Shown: piece after piece, positions 19,429 to 27,986 of the stretch | How the letters are laid out: each line of letters starts with the position of its first letter | Numbering within the stretch: the stretch's first letter is position 1 | DNA from: Treponema sp. | Lineage (GTDB): Bacteria > Spirochaetota > Spirochaetia > Treponematales > Breznakiellaceae | Direction: 5' to 3' | Assembly: GCA_031280125.1 (NCBI GenBank) | Contig: JAITHE010000004.1 | Coordinates: 1 to 62,419 of the forward strand | Length of the DNA stretch: 62,419 nt | Notes under the pieces: generated by a model | The model's database searches: none | What the model was told of the DNA's origin: nothing | Seen by the model: only the letters and a program-made list of their open reading frames with translations | Position numbers and translations under genes: made by a program

Positions 19429-20808
19429 ATGGCTGGGGATGTTGATGTCTTGGTTAGGCAAGTAATGGAAAAACTTCAAAATGGAGGGAAGGCCGGCTCT
19501 GCGGGGATCTTCAAAAATATGAACGACGCGGTGGAAGCCTGTGCCCGGGCCCAGAAGGAATATGTAAAACTCAGCCTAACGGCTAGATCGCGAGTTATCG
19601 ATGCCATCCGTAAGGTGATTTACGATAATGCCGAAGAACTTTCTCGCCTTACCGTGGAAGAAACAAAGATGGGAAACTATGAAGACAAGATCGCAAAAAA
19701 CCGGTTGGTAGCGGATAAGACCCCCGGTGTAGAGGATCTTAAATCCGAGGCCATGACAGGAGATAGCGGCCTTACTTTGATAGAACTTTCTCCCTTCGGG
19801 GTTATCGGGGCCATTACACCCACCACCAACCCTACGGAAACCCTCTTTTGTAATTCTATAGGTATGCTGGCCGCCGGAAACGGCGTAGTTTTTTCTCCCC
19901 ATCCTACCGCTAAAATGGTATCCCTTAAAACAATTACCCTGATTAACCGGGCGATTACCGCCTCCGGCGCTCCGGCCAATCTGGTTACCGCCGTGGAGAA
20001 CCCTACCTTGGAACAGACTAACGCCATGGTGTCTCATCCCAAGGTAAACCTCTTGGTAGCAACCGGCGGTCCTGGCGTGGTAAGGGCGGTTCTTTCTTCC
20101 GGAAAAAAGGCCATAGGGGCCGGGGCGGGGAATCCTCCGGCGGTAATCGACGAAAGCGCCAATATCGAAAAGGCGGCGGTGGACATTATCCGGGGTTGTA
20201 GCTTTGACTACAACCTGCCCTGTGTCGCCGAAAAAGAGGTGATTGTGGAAGAAAAGGTGGCGGATTACCTTCTTTTTTGTATGAAGGGCAGCGGTCTTGC
20301 CCACATTATTGAGGACCGATCCGCATTGAGGCGGCTTGAAGAACTGCTTTTGGCCGCGGACACGCCGAACAAAAATTTTATAGGCCGTTCCCCCCAGGTG
20401 ATAGGCGAAAGCGTTGGCCTTAGGGTTGACGAAAAAATCAAGGTCCTCTGCATGGAAGTTCCTTTTGAACATCCCTTTGTCCAGCATGAATTGATGATGC
20501 CCGTGCTTCCCATTGTAAGGGTAAAGGATTTTGATGAAGCCATGAAAAAAGCGATTGAGGTTGAGCATGGTTACAGGCATACGGCGATCATGCACAGCCG
20601 TAATGTGGAACATCTTTCTGCCATGGCAAAAGCGATACAGACTACCATCTTTGTCAAGAACGCTCCCTCCTATGCGGGTATCGGTGTGGGTGGTGAGGGC
20701 CATACCACCTTTACCATTGCAGGACCGACCGGAGAAGGGCTCACCTCGGCCAAGACCTTTACCCGGAAGCGCCGTTGTGTGTTGGCGGATAGCTTTAATA
20801 TCAGGTAG
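19429..20808 (+). CDS. pduP: CoA-acylating propionaldehyde dehydrogenase PduP
   Basis: DVDVLVRQVMEKLQ targeting-like helix; GVIGAITPTTNPTETLFCNSIGMLAAGN; CVAEKEV. Confidence 0.95.
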   Translation: MAGDVDVLVRQVMEKLQNGGKAGSAGIFKNMNDAVEACARAQKEYVKLSLTARSRVIDAIRKVIYDNAEELSRLTVEETKMGNYEDKIAKNRLVADKTPGVEDLKSEAMTGDSGLTLIELSPFGVIGAITPTTNPTETLFCNSIGMLAAGNGVVFSPHPTAKMVSLKTITLINRAITASGAPANLVTAVENPTLEQTNAMVSHPKVNLLVATGGPGVVRAVLSSGKKAIGAGAGNPPAVIDESANIEKAAVDIIRGCSFDYNLPCVAEKEVIVEEKVADYLLFCMKGSGLAHIIEDRSALRRLEELLLAADTPNKNFIGRSPQVIGESVGLRVDEKIKVLCMEVPFEHPFVQHELMMPVLPIVRVKDFDEAMKKAIEVEHGYRHTAIMHSRNVEHLSAMAKAIQTTIFVKNAPSYAGIGVGGEGHTTFTIAGPTGEGLTSAKTFTRKRRCVLADSFNIR

Positions 20809-20825
20809 TATAAGATAGGAGTACC

Positions 20826-22166
20826 ATGAGTTTGCTGGATAATATATTTGCCGCAGGTATAGTCGGTGAAGGGGGCGCAGGATTTCCCACCCACATCAAG
20901 CTGAACTGCAAAGTGGAGTACCTTCTCTTGAACGCCGCCGAATGTGAGCCCCTTTTGCATACCGATAAATATATCCTGAGGAATTTTTCAGATAAGATTC
21001 TGGAAGCCCTTGAAGCAAGCGCCGCCTTTATTGAAGCATCGCAGATAGTTATTGCCGTTAAAGGGGTAAACACCACCGAAATCTCTGCCCTTGAAAAGGC
21101 TATAGCCGAAAAAAAATCCACCGTCAGGATTTTTAAGCTGGACAATTACTACCCCGCTGGAGATGAGCAAATGCTGATTTACGACGTTACCGGCCGGGTG
21201 GTGCCTCCGGGACAAATACCCCTCAAGGTGGGGGCTGTAGTTTCCAACACCGCCACCATGCTGGCCATTTTCGATTCCCTTTCCGGCAGACCCGTAACCC
21301 ACAAATTTATTACCGTTGCTGGCAGAGTAAACAGACCGGCAGTACTGAAGGTTCCTATTGGTACGAGTTTTGCCGAATGTATCGCCGCCTGCGGAGGATC
21401 AGCGCAGAAAGACTACAATATTGTCAACGGTGGACCCATGATGGGGAAAGTATACCCAGGCGGAGAGGAAAAAAAACTTTCCGTTACCAAAACCACCTCG
21501 GGAATCCTCGTCTTTTCTGGCAGGGATAACTTTATCGCCCGAACCGGGACTCTTTCGGTCAGACAGATCCTTTCCCGGGCTAAAGCGGCCTGTATCCAGT
21601 GTTCTTTCTGTACCGATCTTTGTCCCCGCCGCCTCATCGGCCACAGTCTGCATCCCCACAGGATCATGCGCAAAATGGCCATGCTGGATTTTAACAAACC
21701 CCTGGAGGCGGACGATGTTTTACAGGAAGCTTTGATCTGCTGCGAATGCGGCATATGCGAAACCTTTGCCTGTCCCATGGATCTTTCTCCTCGGCAGGTA
21801 AATAAATACGTCAAATCACAGCTAAAGGGGGGGGGATTTGAACAGCGAACCCCGCTGGATCCCTCTCCCCAGCGGGGTTACCGAAAGATCGCCCCTCAAA
21901 AAATTATGGCCCGTATGGGGCTTCTGGGTGAGTACGATACATGGAACGAGCGCTACTTGGAGCTAAACCCCGGCATGGTGAGGATTCCTTGCGCCCAACA
22001 TATAGGGGTCCCCGCTATACCAGTGGTCGCTACAGGGGATCACGTTGAATGCGGCCAGCTTGTCGCCAGAGCGGTGGAGGGCAGGCCAAGCGCCAATATT
22101 CATGCCAGTATTGCCGGACGCGTCGTCTTGGCGGATTCGGTAATTGTTATTGAAGGGGGATCCTGA
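20826..22166 (+). CDS. pduS: PduS, RnfC-like Fe-S cobalamin reductase / electron-transfer protein
   Basis: GIVGEGGAGFPTHIK; CIQCSFCTDLCP and CECGICETFACP [4Fe-4S] motifs. Confidence 0.93.
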   Translation: MSLLDNIFAAGIVGEGGAGFPTHIKLNCKVEYLLLNAAECEPLLHTDKYILRNFSDKILEALEASAAFIEASQIVIAVKGVNTTEISALEKAIAEKKSTVRIFKLDNYYPAGDEQMLIYDVTGRVVPPGQIPLKVGAVVSNTATMLAIFDSLSGRPVTHKFITVAGRVNRPAVLKVPIGTSFAECIAACGGSAQKDYNIVNGGPMMGKVYPGGEEKKLSVTKTTSGILVFSGRDNFIARTGTLSVRQILSRAKAACIQCSFCTDLCPRRLIGHSLHPHRIMRKMAMLDFNKPLEADDVLQEALICCECGICETFACPMDLSPRQVNKYVKSQLKGGGFEQRTPLDPSPQRGYRKIAPQKIMARMGLLGEYDTWNERYLELNPGMVRIPCAQHIGVPAIPVVATGDHVECGQLVARAVEGRPSANIHASIAGRVVLADSVIVIEGGS

Positions 22167-22711
22167 TGGATTCAATTGGCTTTTTAGAGCTTTCAAGCAT
22201 AGCCGGGGGAATCGAAATTGCCGATGCCATGCTCAAAACCGCCCAAGTTGATTTGATTTTTGCCAAGGCATCCTGTCCCGGAAAGTACTATATATTGACG
22301 TCCGGCCAAGTTTCCAATGTGGAAAAGGCGGTGCAGAAGGGCGTATATATGGGCAAGGGCTTTATGGTGGCCTCCCTGGTTCTGCCCCGGGTTCATCCCC
22401 AGGTTATAAAGGCCATTAACCAGTCGGTGATGCCGGAAAAACCCGCCGCCATCGGCGTAATGGAATTTTATTCGGTGATGAGTTCCATCATGGCGGCGGA
22501 TACGGCGGTTAAATCCGCCAATGTGGACCTGGTAGATCTGAGGCTTGGTACGGGCATAGGCGGAAAAAGCTTTGTGGTGCTTACCGGTGATACCGCGGCG
22601 GTGGAATCGGCGGTGGCCAGCGCAGTAAGGCCCCAGATGGGTAGCGGTATGCTGGTAAACAAAATTGTAATTCCCAATCCGCGGAAAGAACTTATAGCGA
22701 GCCTTTATTAG
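22166..22711 (+). CDS. pduT: BMC shell protein PduT (tandem BMC, Cys in CPGKY loop)
   Basis: SIGFLELSSIAGGIEIADAMLKTAQVDLIFAKASCPGKYYILTSGQ. Confidence 0.93.
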   Translation: MDSIGFLELSSIAGGIEIADAMLKTAQVDLIFAKASCPGKYYILTSGQVSNVEKAVQKGVYMGKGFMVASLVLPRVHPQVIKAINQSVMPEKPAAIGVMEFYSVMSSIMAADTAVKSANVDLVDLRLGTGIGGKSFVVLTGDTAAVESAVASAVRPQMGSGMLVNKIVIPNPRKELIASLY

Positions 22712-22735
22712 CGTTTTGGTTTAACGGAGGCGGCG

Positions 22736-23083
22736 GTGTTTGAGGAAAAACAAAGAATCATTCAGGAATATGTTCCCGGCAAGCAGATAACTCTTGCTCA
22801 TTTGATTGCCAATCCTGCCCCTGGGCTCTACAAAAAACTGGGAGCGGTGGATGTGGAGTTGGGCGCCCTAGGGATTATGACGATTACTCCAGGGGAAGGG
22901 GCTATTATCGCCGCCGACATTGCCTCAAAATCGGCCCGGGTAAATCTTGTATTTGTGGATCGTTTTTCCGGTTCCCTGCTTCTGAACGGAGATGTTTCCA
23001 GCGTGGAATCCGCCCTGCGGGAAATTATCCAGGTTCTTGAACGCACCCTGCGTTTTACTCCCGCCCTTATCACCAAAACATAA
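22736..23083 (+). CDS. pduU: BMC shell protein PduU (permuted BMC; GTG start)
   Basis: [23 protein letters not shown]...[25 protein letters not shown]. Confidence 0.92.
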   Translation: MFEEKQRIIQEYVPGKQITLAHLIANPAPGLYKKLGAVDVELGALGIMTITPGEGAIIAADIASKSARVNLVFVDRFSGSLLLNGDVSSVESALREIIQVLERTLRFTPALITKT

Positions 23084-23092
23084 GGGTTTGGA

Positions 23093-24343
23093 ATGGACTA
23101 TCGCGATCTTGATCCTGAAAAGCTTAAACGCTATATCGCAAAAGAGACCTCTCTGTTTCCCGGGGATATGGATTTTTCCGTAAGCGAGATAGGGCGGAAT
23201 GAATTTGAGGGTGACGGTTACGTCAACTATATTTACCGAATCTGTTCCCGGGATGGAAAATCCCTTATCGTAAAACAGGCAAAACCCTACTTCAAGTATT
23301 TCGGCAGGGACAGCGGCTTTCTTCCGGAGGATCGCAACAGTTCTGAAGTTGATATAGGTCTTATCCGCGCCGCCATTGTTCCCCGGTATGTTCCCAAAAT
23401 ACTTCATTTTGACAAGGACAATTTTCTCTATATCGCAGAAGACTGCGGGCATCTTGACATTATGCGGTTCGGGCTTTCCCGGGGACGACGCTATCCTGAG
23501 TTTCCCCGGATGATGGGAGAATTTATAGCGAAGTGCCATTTTTATACTTCGGAACTGTACCTGGATCAATGTCTCCATAAGGAACTAGGCCGACGCTTTA
23601 CCAGCCCTGAGATGAGCAGAATAATGGAGGTTATCCTGTTTCTCCGGGAACCCCTTATTGCAGGGCTTGATGAAGGGGAAGCCGATCCGGTACACAAGGA
23701 CATAGCCAATTCTTTCTGGAACAAAAAAAATGCCAAGGTTGAACTGTTAAAACTTAGGGATCTGTATATGAAAAAACAGGAATGTCTTGTCCACGGGGAT
23801 CTCCATACCTCCAATACGATGGTTTCTGGCGGCGAGATGAAGATTATTGATATGGAATATACCCACCTGGGGCCCTTTTCCTCCGATTCAGGATACCTTT
23901 TGGGAAACTTGGTCTATACCTACGATACCTGGTTCTACCATGACGAGTGGACAGAGGAAGAGCGTTTCCGTTACCGGGAAGAGATCCTTTCCTACATCAC
24001 CGGAACCCTTAGGGAATATATCCGGGTTTTTTCCGAATGCTGGGACAGGGATGTAAAAAGCTTTTTCCGTCCTTACCCCGAATATCGGGCAAGTCTTTTT
24101 GCCGGTTACCTTAGGGAGACCGCAGGTTTTATGGGATCCCAGATATGTTCCCGGATAGGGGCTTTAGCGGAAACCTTCGATTTTGACGTGATCCTTGACC
24201 GGGAAAAACGCAACGAAGCCCGGGCCATGGCCATAAGTACCGGTTATGCCCTTATTATGAGGCGCGATGAAATAATGGAACCGGAAGATATTGCGGGAAT
24301 AGTCAGGGGTTGCGCGGAGACCTTTCGCCGGCTGCGAATATGA
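23093..24343 (+). CDS. Methylthioribose-kinase (MtnK/DrdK)-family sugar kinase
   Basis: GDGYVNYIYRICSRDGKSLIVKQAKPYFKYFG; CLVHGDLHTSNTMVSGGEMKIIDMEYTHLGPFSSDSGYLLGNLV; aligns by eye to MtnK. Confidence 0.85.
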   Translation: MDYRDLDPEKLKRYIAKETSLFPGDMDFSVSEIGRNEFEGDGYVNYIYRICSRDGKSLIVKQAKPYFKYFGRDSGFLPEDRNSSEVDIGLIRAAIVPRYVPKILHFDKDNFLYIAEDCGHLDIMRFGLSRGRRYPEFPRMMGEFIAKCHFYTSELYLDQCLHKELGRRFTSPEMSRIMEVILFLREPLIAGLDEGEADPVHKDIANSFWNKKNAKVELLKLRDLYMKKQECLVHGDLHTSNTMVSGGEMKIIDMEYTHLGPFSSDSGYLLGNLVYTYDTWFYHDEWTEEERFRYREEILSYITGTLREYIRVFSECWDRDVKSFFRPYPEYRASLFAGYLRETAGFMGSQICSRIGALAETFDFDVILDREKRNEARAMAISTGYALIMRRDEIMEPEDIAGIVRGCAETFRRLRI

Positions 24344-24807
24344 AGGAAAGCCCAAAACTGCTGGTCGCGGGCCCGGTATTTTCGGGAAAAACCACCCTTT
24401 GCCGGAACCTCGCGAATCTTCCCCAGGTATATGTAAAAACCCACGCGATAGAAATTGTGGGAAACGCTATTGACACTCCGGGGGAATACATTGAAAACCG
24501 GTGCCTTTGGCACCGCCTTAAGGTAACCTCTTGCGACGCAGAGCTTGTGCTTTTTTTGCAAGACGCTGTTAACCTCAATTTTTATTTTGTTCCCGGGCAG
24601 GCATCCATGTTCAATTGCCCTGTGGCGGGGGTTGTTACCAAAAAGGATCTTGCCGGGCCCGCCGCTTTGGAGCAGGCGGGGGAACTCTTGACCTTGGCCG
24701 GGGCTTCTCCTTGTTTCACCGTTTCCCTTTTATCGGGGGAAGGGATGGACGTATTGAGGGAATTTATTGCTTCCAGGCTTGCTCCCCGCCAGGGCGGACG
24801 GGAATGA
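24340..24807 (+). CDS. pduV: PduV/EutP-like P-loop NTPase
   Basis: LLVAGPVFSGKTTLCRNLANL; THAIEIVGNAIDTPGEYIENRCLWHRLKVTSCDAELVLFLQDA. Confidence 0.85.
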   Translation: MKESPKLLVAGPVFSGKTTLCRNLANLPQVYVKTHAIEIVGNAIDTPGEYIENRCLWHRLKVTSCDAELVLFLQDAVNLNFYFVPGQASMFNCPVAGVVTKKDLAGPAALEQAGELLTLAGASPCFTVSLLSGEGMDVLREFIASRLAPRQGGRE

Positions 24808-25463
24808 AGCAGCCGGAGGTTCTTTTCGAAGATCCCTTCCTGCTTGTTTTGAACAAGCCCGCAGGACTTTCCGTCCAGGGAGGACAGGGGGCAGGGCTGG
24901 CGCTGGATTCCCTTCTGGCCCGTCTTTATAAACCCAGGCCCCTATTGGTTCACCGGCTTGACAGGGATACCTCCGGGGTAATTGTTACGGCCAAGACCAG
25001 GGAAGCCGCCGCGGCCTGCGCCTCCCTCTTTACAGGAGGGGCAGGGATGGAAAAACATTATCTGGCCCTGTGCGCGGGGAGCCTGGATAAAAAGGGCAGG
25101 GTGGAAAAAAGTCTCCAGGTAAAAGGCAGGGAACGGGAAGCACTGACCTGCTACGTCCGGCGGGCCTATTCCCGAAGGCTGGACTGTTCACTGGCGGACA
25201 TGGAACCCGCCACGGGAAGGATGCACCAGATCCGCCGCCACCTGGCTGCCCTGGGCCGCCCCATACTGGGGGACGGCAAGTACGGCGACTATGGCCTTAA
25301 CAGGGAATTAAAAAAAAAGACAGGCCTCAAGCGGCTCCTTCTCCATGCCTTGTCTATCCGTTTTCCCCATCCCCTGGGAGGGGGTGTGGTGGCGGCGGAG
25401 GCTCCCCTGCCGGATCATTTTACGGATTTTCTGGAACAGGCGGGGATTGCATTGCCCAGGTAA
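24804..25463 (+). CDS. RluA-family pseudouridine synthase
   Basis: LLVHRLDRDTSGVIVTAKTREAA; TGRMHQIRRHLAALGRPILGD; ATGA overlap with the upstream stop. Confidence 0.9.
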   Translation: MKQPEVLFEDPFLLVLNKPAGLSVQGGQGAGLALDSLLARLYKPRPLLVHRLDRDTSGVIVTAKTREAAAACASLFTGGAGMEKHYLALCAGSLDKKGRVEKSLQVKGREREALTCYVRRAYSRRLDCSLADMEPATGRMHQIRRHLAALGRPILGDGKYGDYGLNRELKKKTGLKRLLLHALSIRFPHPLGGGVVAAEAPLPDHFTDFLEQAGIALPR

Positions 25464-25481
25464 TTGCATAATACTTTAAGA

Positions 25482-26693
25482 ATGACGTGGCGCTCACAGG
25501 GTGCGGCGGCCGGAAATTTCCGGAAGAGATTTGGGCTGCCCATCCTCCTTGCCGGTCTTGCCTTTTTCAGTACCCAGGGGTATGCCCAAAACGCGGAAGA
25601 AAGGGAGGCGGTGGCCCTGGTTCCCTTTTGGGGAGACGATGAAGGAGTGGCCGTCATCTTTGGCGGAGTGCTGAACCAGACCCTTGCCGGAAATCCCCGT
25701 TACCGTCCCATACCCATTGACATGAACAATCTGCCGCCGGATGTCCCGGAAGGGGGGTATCCTCCCTATGTTTGTCCAAGCCCTTCGCTGGTCAAAGGAT
25801 CACCCTATGCCTTGACCGGAGAAATTGTCCTGGACGACAATGGATTATACCATCTACGGCTCTATCTTTATGAAATGGAAAATGTCCGGCTGTTGTGCAG
25901 CGACGAATTGACCGCCCGGGACAGATCCGAATGTGGGCAGTATCTTCCCTCTTTGCTGGAATGGCTGTTTTCCTGGATTCCCCGTCCGGCGCCGGCGGAT
26001 GGGGCGGAAGAAGCAGGCGCGGAGAATTCTGGAGATACGGAAGTCCAGGCTCCGCCCCGGCTTCTTCCGGCGGCGGAAGAAAAGCGGCTGTACCTGGGAC
26101 TGCGGGCCGGTACTTCCCTCCGCTTTTATTCTAGGGACCGGGCGGACCCTTTTATCCAAGACAAGGTCCACGATTATTACAACATAAGCGCTGCTTTCCA
26201 GGCGGCCTGGCAGTTTTCTTCGTTCTTTGCCCTCCAGGGGGAGGCGATCTGGACCACCGATTACGCATCCTTCAGCTATTCCACAAGCGGCGTCGGTTCC
26301 TTCACCGTAAACACCGATCCGATCAGGTCTTCTTCCATAATGTTTCCCCTTCTTTTGAAAGGGGTGTTTAGAAGAGATTCAAGTTTTGTCTCGATTTTTG
26401 GGGGAGCCTTTTTTATTCTGCCCCTGGGGGAGATGTCGAGTACAAGAATGGGGAAATTCGCCTATACCCTTACCCTGCCCCTGGGTTATACCCTGGGGGC
26501 AGGCATGGGGGTAAAGGCCGGCCCGGGGTTTATTTTTTTCGATCTGCGCTGGGCCGCGGATTTAGGGGGAACGGTTACCAGGGCGGGGGAACTGGTCTAT
26601 AAACGGAGCATGGTTTCCCTCAGCGCTGGGTATGAACTGGGTTTTTTTTCCAGGAGATCCGGAAAAAAGACTTCCCGGGATACCCCTCTCTAA
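25482..26693 (+). CDS. Exported protein, probable outer-membrane beta-barrel
   Basis: Signal peptide LPILLAGLAFFSTQGYA; C-terminal alternating strands; start uncertain (TTG 25464 or ATG 25482). Confidence 0.5.
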   Translation: MTWRSQGAAAGNFRKRFGLPILLAGLAFFSTQGYAQNAEEREAVALVPFWGDDEGVAVIFGGVLNQTLAGNPRYRPIPIDMNNLPPDVPEGGYPPYVCPSPSLVKGSPYALTGEIVLDDNGLYHLRLYLYEMENVRLLCSDELTARDRSECGQYLPSLLEWLFSWIPRPAPADGAEEAGAENSGDTEVQAPPRLLPAAEEKRLYLGLRAGTSLRFYSRDRADPFIQDKVHDYYNISAAFQAAWQFSSFFALQGEAIWTTDYASFSYSTSGVGSFTVNTDPIRSSSIMFPLLLKGVFRRDSSFVSIFGGAFFILPLGEMSSTRMGKFAYTLTLPLGYTLGAGMGVKAGPGFIFFDLRWAADLGGTVTRAGELVYKRSMVSLSAGYELGFFSRRSGKKTSRDTPL

Positions 26694-27907
26694 CGGTCCA
26701 GCAGTTTTTTAATGAAAAAACCTATTCTGTCCAGGATCCGCCTAAAGATGGTTCCCCGTTCCGCCTCCTTTTCCAATACCAGGGAAACGCGGAGAATTTC
26801 CCCCGTTTCATCGCGGATAACCAGGACGCCAGCCCAGGCCCCGGCCGGAAGGGGGGCCCAAAGGCCGGTGGAAAGTTCCGCCGCTTGTTCCGGCTCTCCT
26901 GCCCGGTATACAGAAACGGTACAAACCGGGGCGGAGGCGGCTTTAAGGGCCGCGTATTTCTCTCCTCCTCCCCAGATCCGTATCCTGGGAAGAGGAGCCG
27001 CCTCAAAATAACGGGTCTTGAAATTGGCGAACCCCCATTCCAGCAGGGCTTCCCCATCCCGGCTCCGGTCCCCTTCGGTTTTTGATCCCAGGATAACGGC
27101 GATAAGCCGGGTTTCTCCCCGTTTGGCGCTGAGAGCGATATTGTAGCCCGCTTCGCGGATATGCCCTGTTTTAAGGCCGTCCACCCCGGGAACTCCCCCG
27201 GAGCCGGTATCCAGCAGGCCGTTGTGGTTGTACTGTAGGATGGTCCGTGGGGGGATGCTCCCCGTGTGCGCCGCCAAGGGATAGGCAAAGAGGGGCGAGG
27301 AATGGAGAAACCCCAGGCTTTCCGGGTGTTCCTGGAGGTAAGCCCTGCAGAAGAGGGCAAAATCCATGGCGGTGGTGGCGTTTTCAGCGGAAATTCCCGA
27401 AGGCTCCGTAAAGCGGGTAGATCCCATTCCCAGCCGTTCCGCCTCGGCATTCATCCTGGACACAAAATGTTTCATGTCCGGAGCCAGATAGAGGGCGGCG
27501 GCCACGGCGGCGTCGTTACCGGAGGGAACCGCCATACCCAGAAGGATTTCACCCAGGGTAACCTTCTGGCCCCGGCCCAGGAACATAAGGCTTGAACGGG
27601 GAGGCTGATTTTCCGCCCAGCTTTCCGGGGGCAGATCCACCAGGCCGTCGAGGGATTTTCCGCCGGCTTTTGTTTCCCGCAGAGCCAGGTGAATTGTCAT
27701 CAGCTTGGCAAGGGACGCCGGAGGAATAACCAGATCGGATCCGGCGCTGTAAAGAACCGTCCCGGTGGCCGCATCCATCAAAACCGCCGCAGGAGAGGCA
27801 AGGCGGGGCGGATCCGAGGAAGGGTAGAGGGGATTACCGGGATTTTCCGGTGTTCCGGCGGCGGCGGGAAATGCCCGAATCGTACACCCAAGGACAAGAC
27901 AAAACAA
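26690..27907 (-). CDS. dacA: D-alanyl-D-alanine carboxypeptidase (S11)
   Basis: PPASLAKLMTIHLAL (SxxK), PSGNDAA (SGN), DGLKTGHI (KTG). Confidence 0.92.
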   Translation of the reverse strand: MFCLVLGCTIRAFPAAAGTPENPGNPLYPSSDPPRLASPAAVLMDAATGTVLYSAGSDLVIPPASLAKLMTIHLALRETKAGGKSLDGLVDLPPESWAENQPPRSSLMFLGRGQKVTLGEILLGMAVPSGNDAAVAAALYLAPDMKHFVSRMNAEAERLGMGSTRFTEPSGISAENATTAMDFALFCRAYLQEHPESLGFLHSSPLFAYPLAAHTGSIPPRTILQYNHNGLLDTGSGGVPGVDGLKTGHIREAGYNIALSAKRGETRLIAVILGSKTEGDRSRDGEALLEWGFANFKTRYFEAAPLPRIRIWGGGEKYAALKAASAPVCTVSVYRAGEPEQAAELSTGLWAPLPAGAWAGVLVIRDETGEILRVSLVLEKEAERGTIFRRILDRIGFFIKKLLDR

Positions 27908-27986
27908 GACCGCCCGGTAACCCTGTGTTTTGGGGGAAAGGATCTGTCTAAAAACCTTTCCCGGTCCGGCTCGGCGGAATTGTGTT

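Noticed and set aside
19576-20703. 375-aa minus-strand ORF
   Set aside because: Antisense shadow of pduP.
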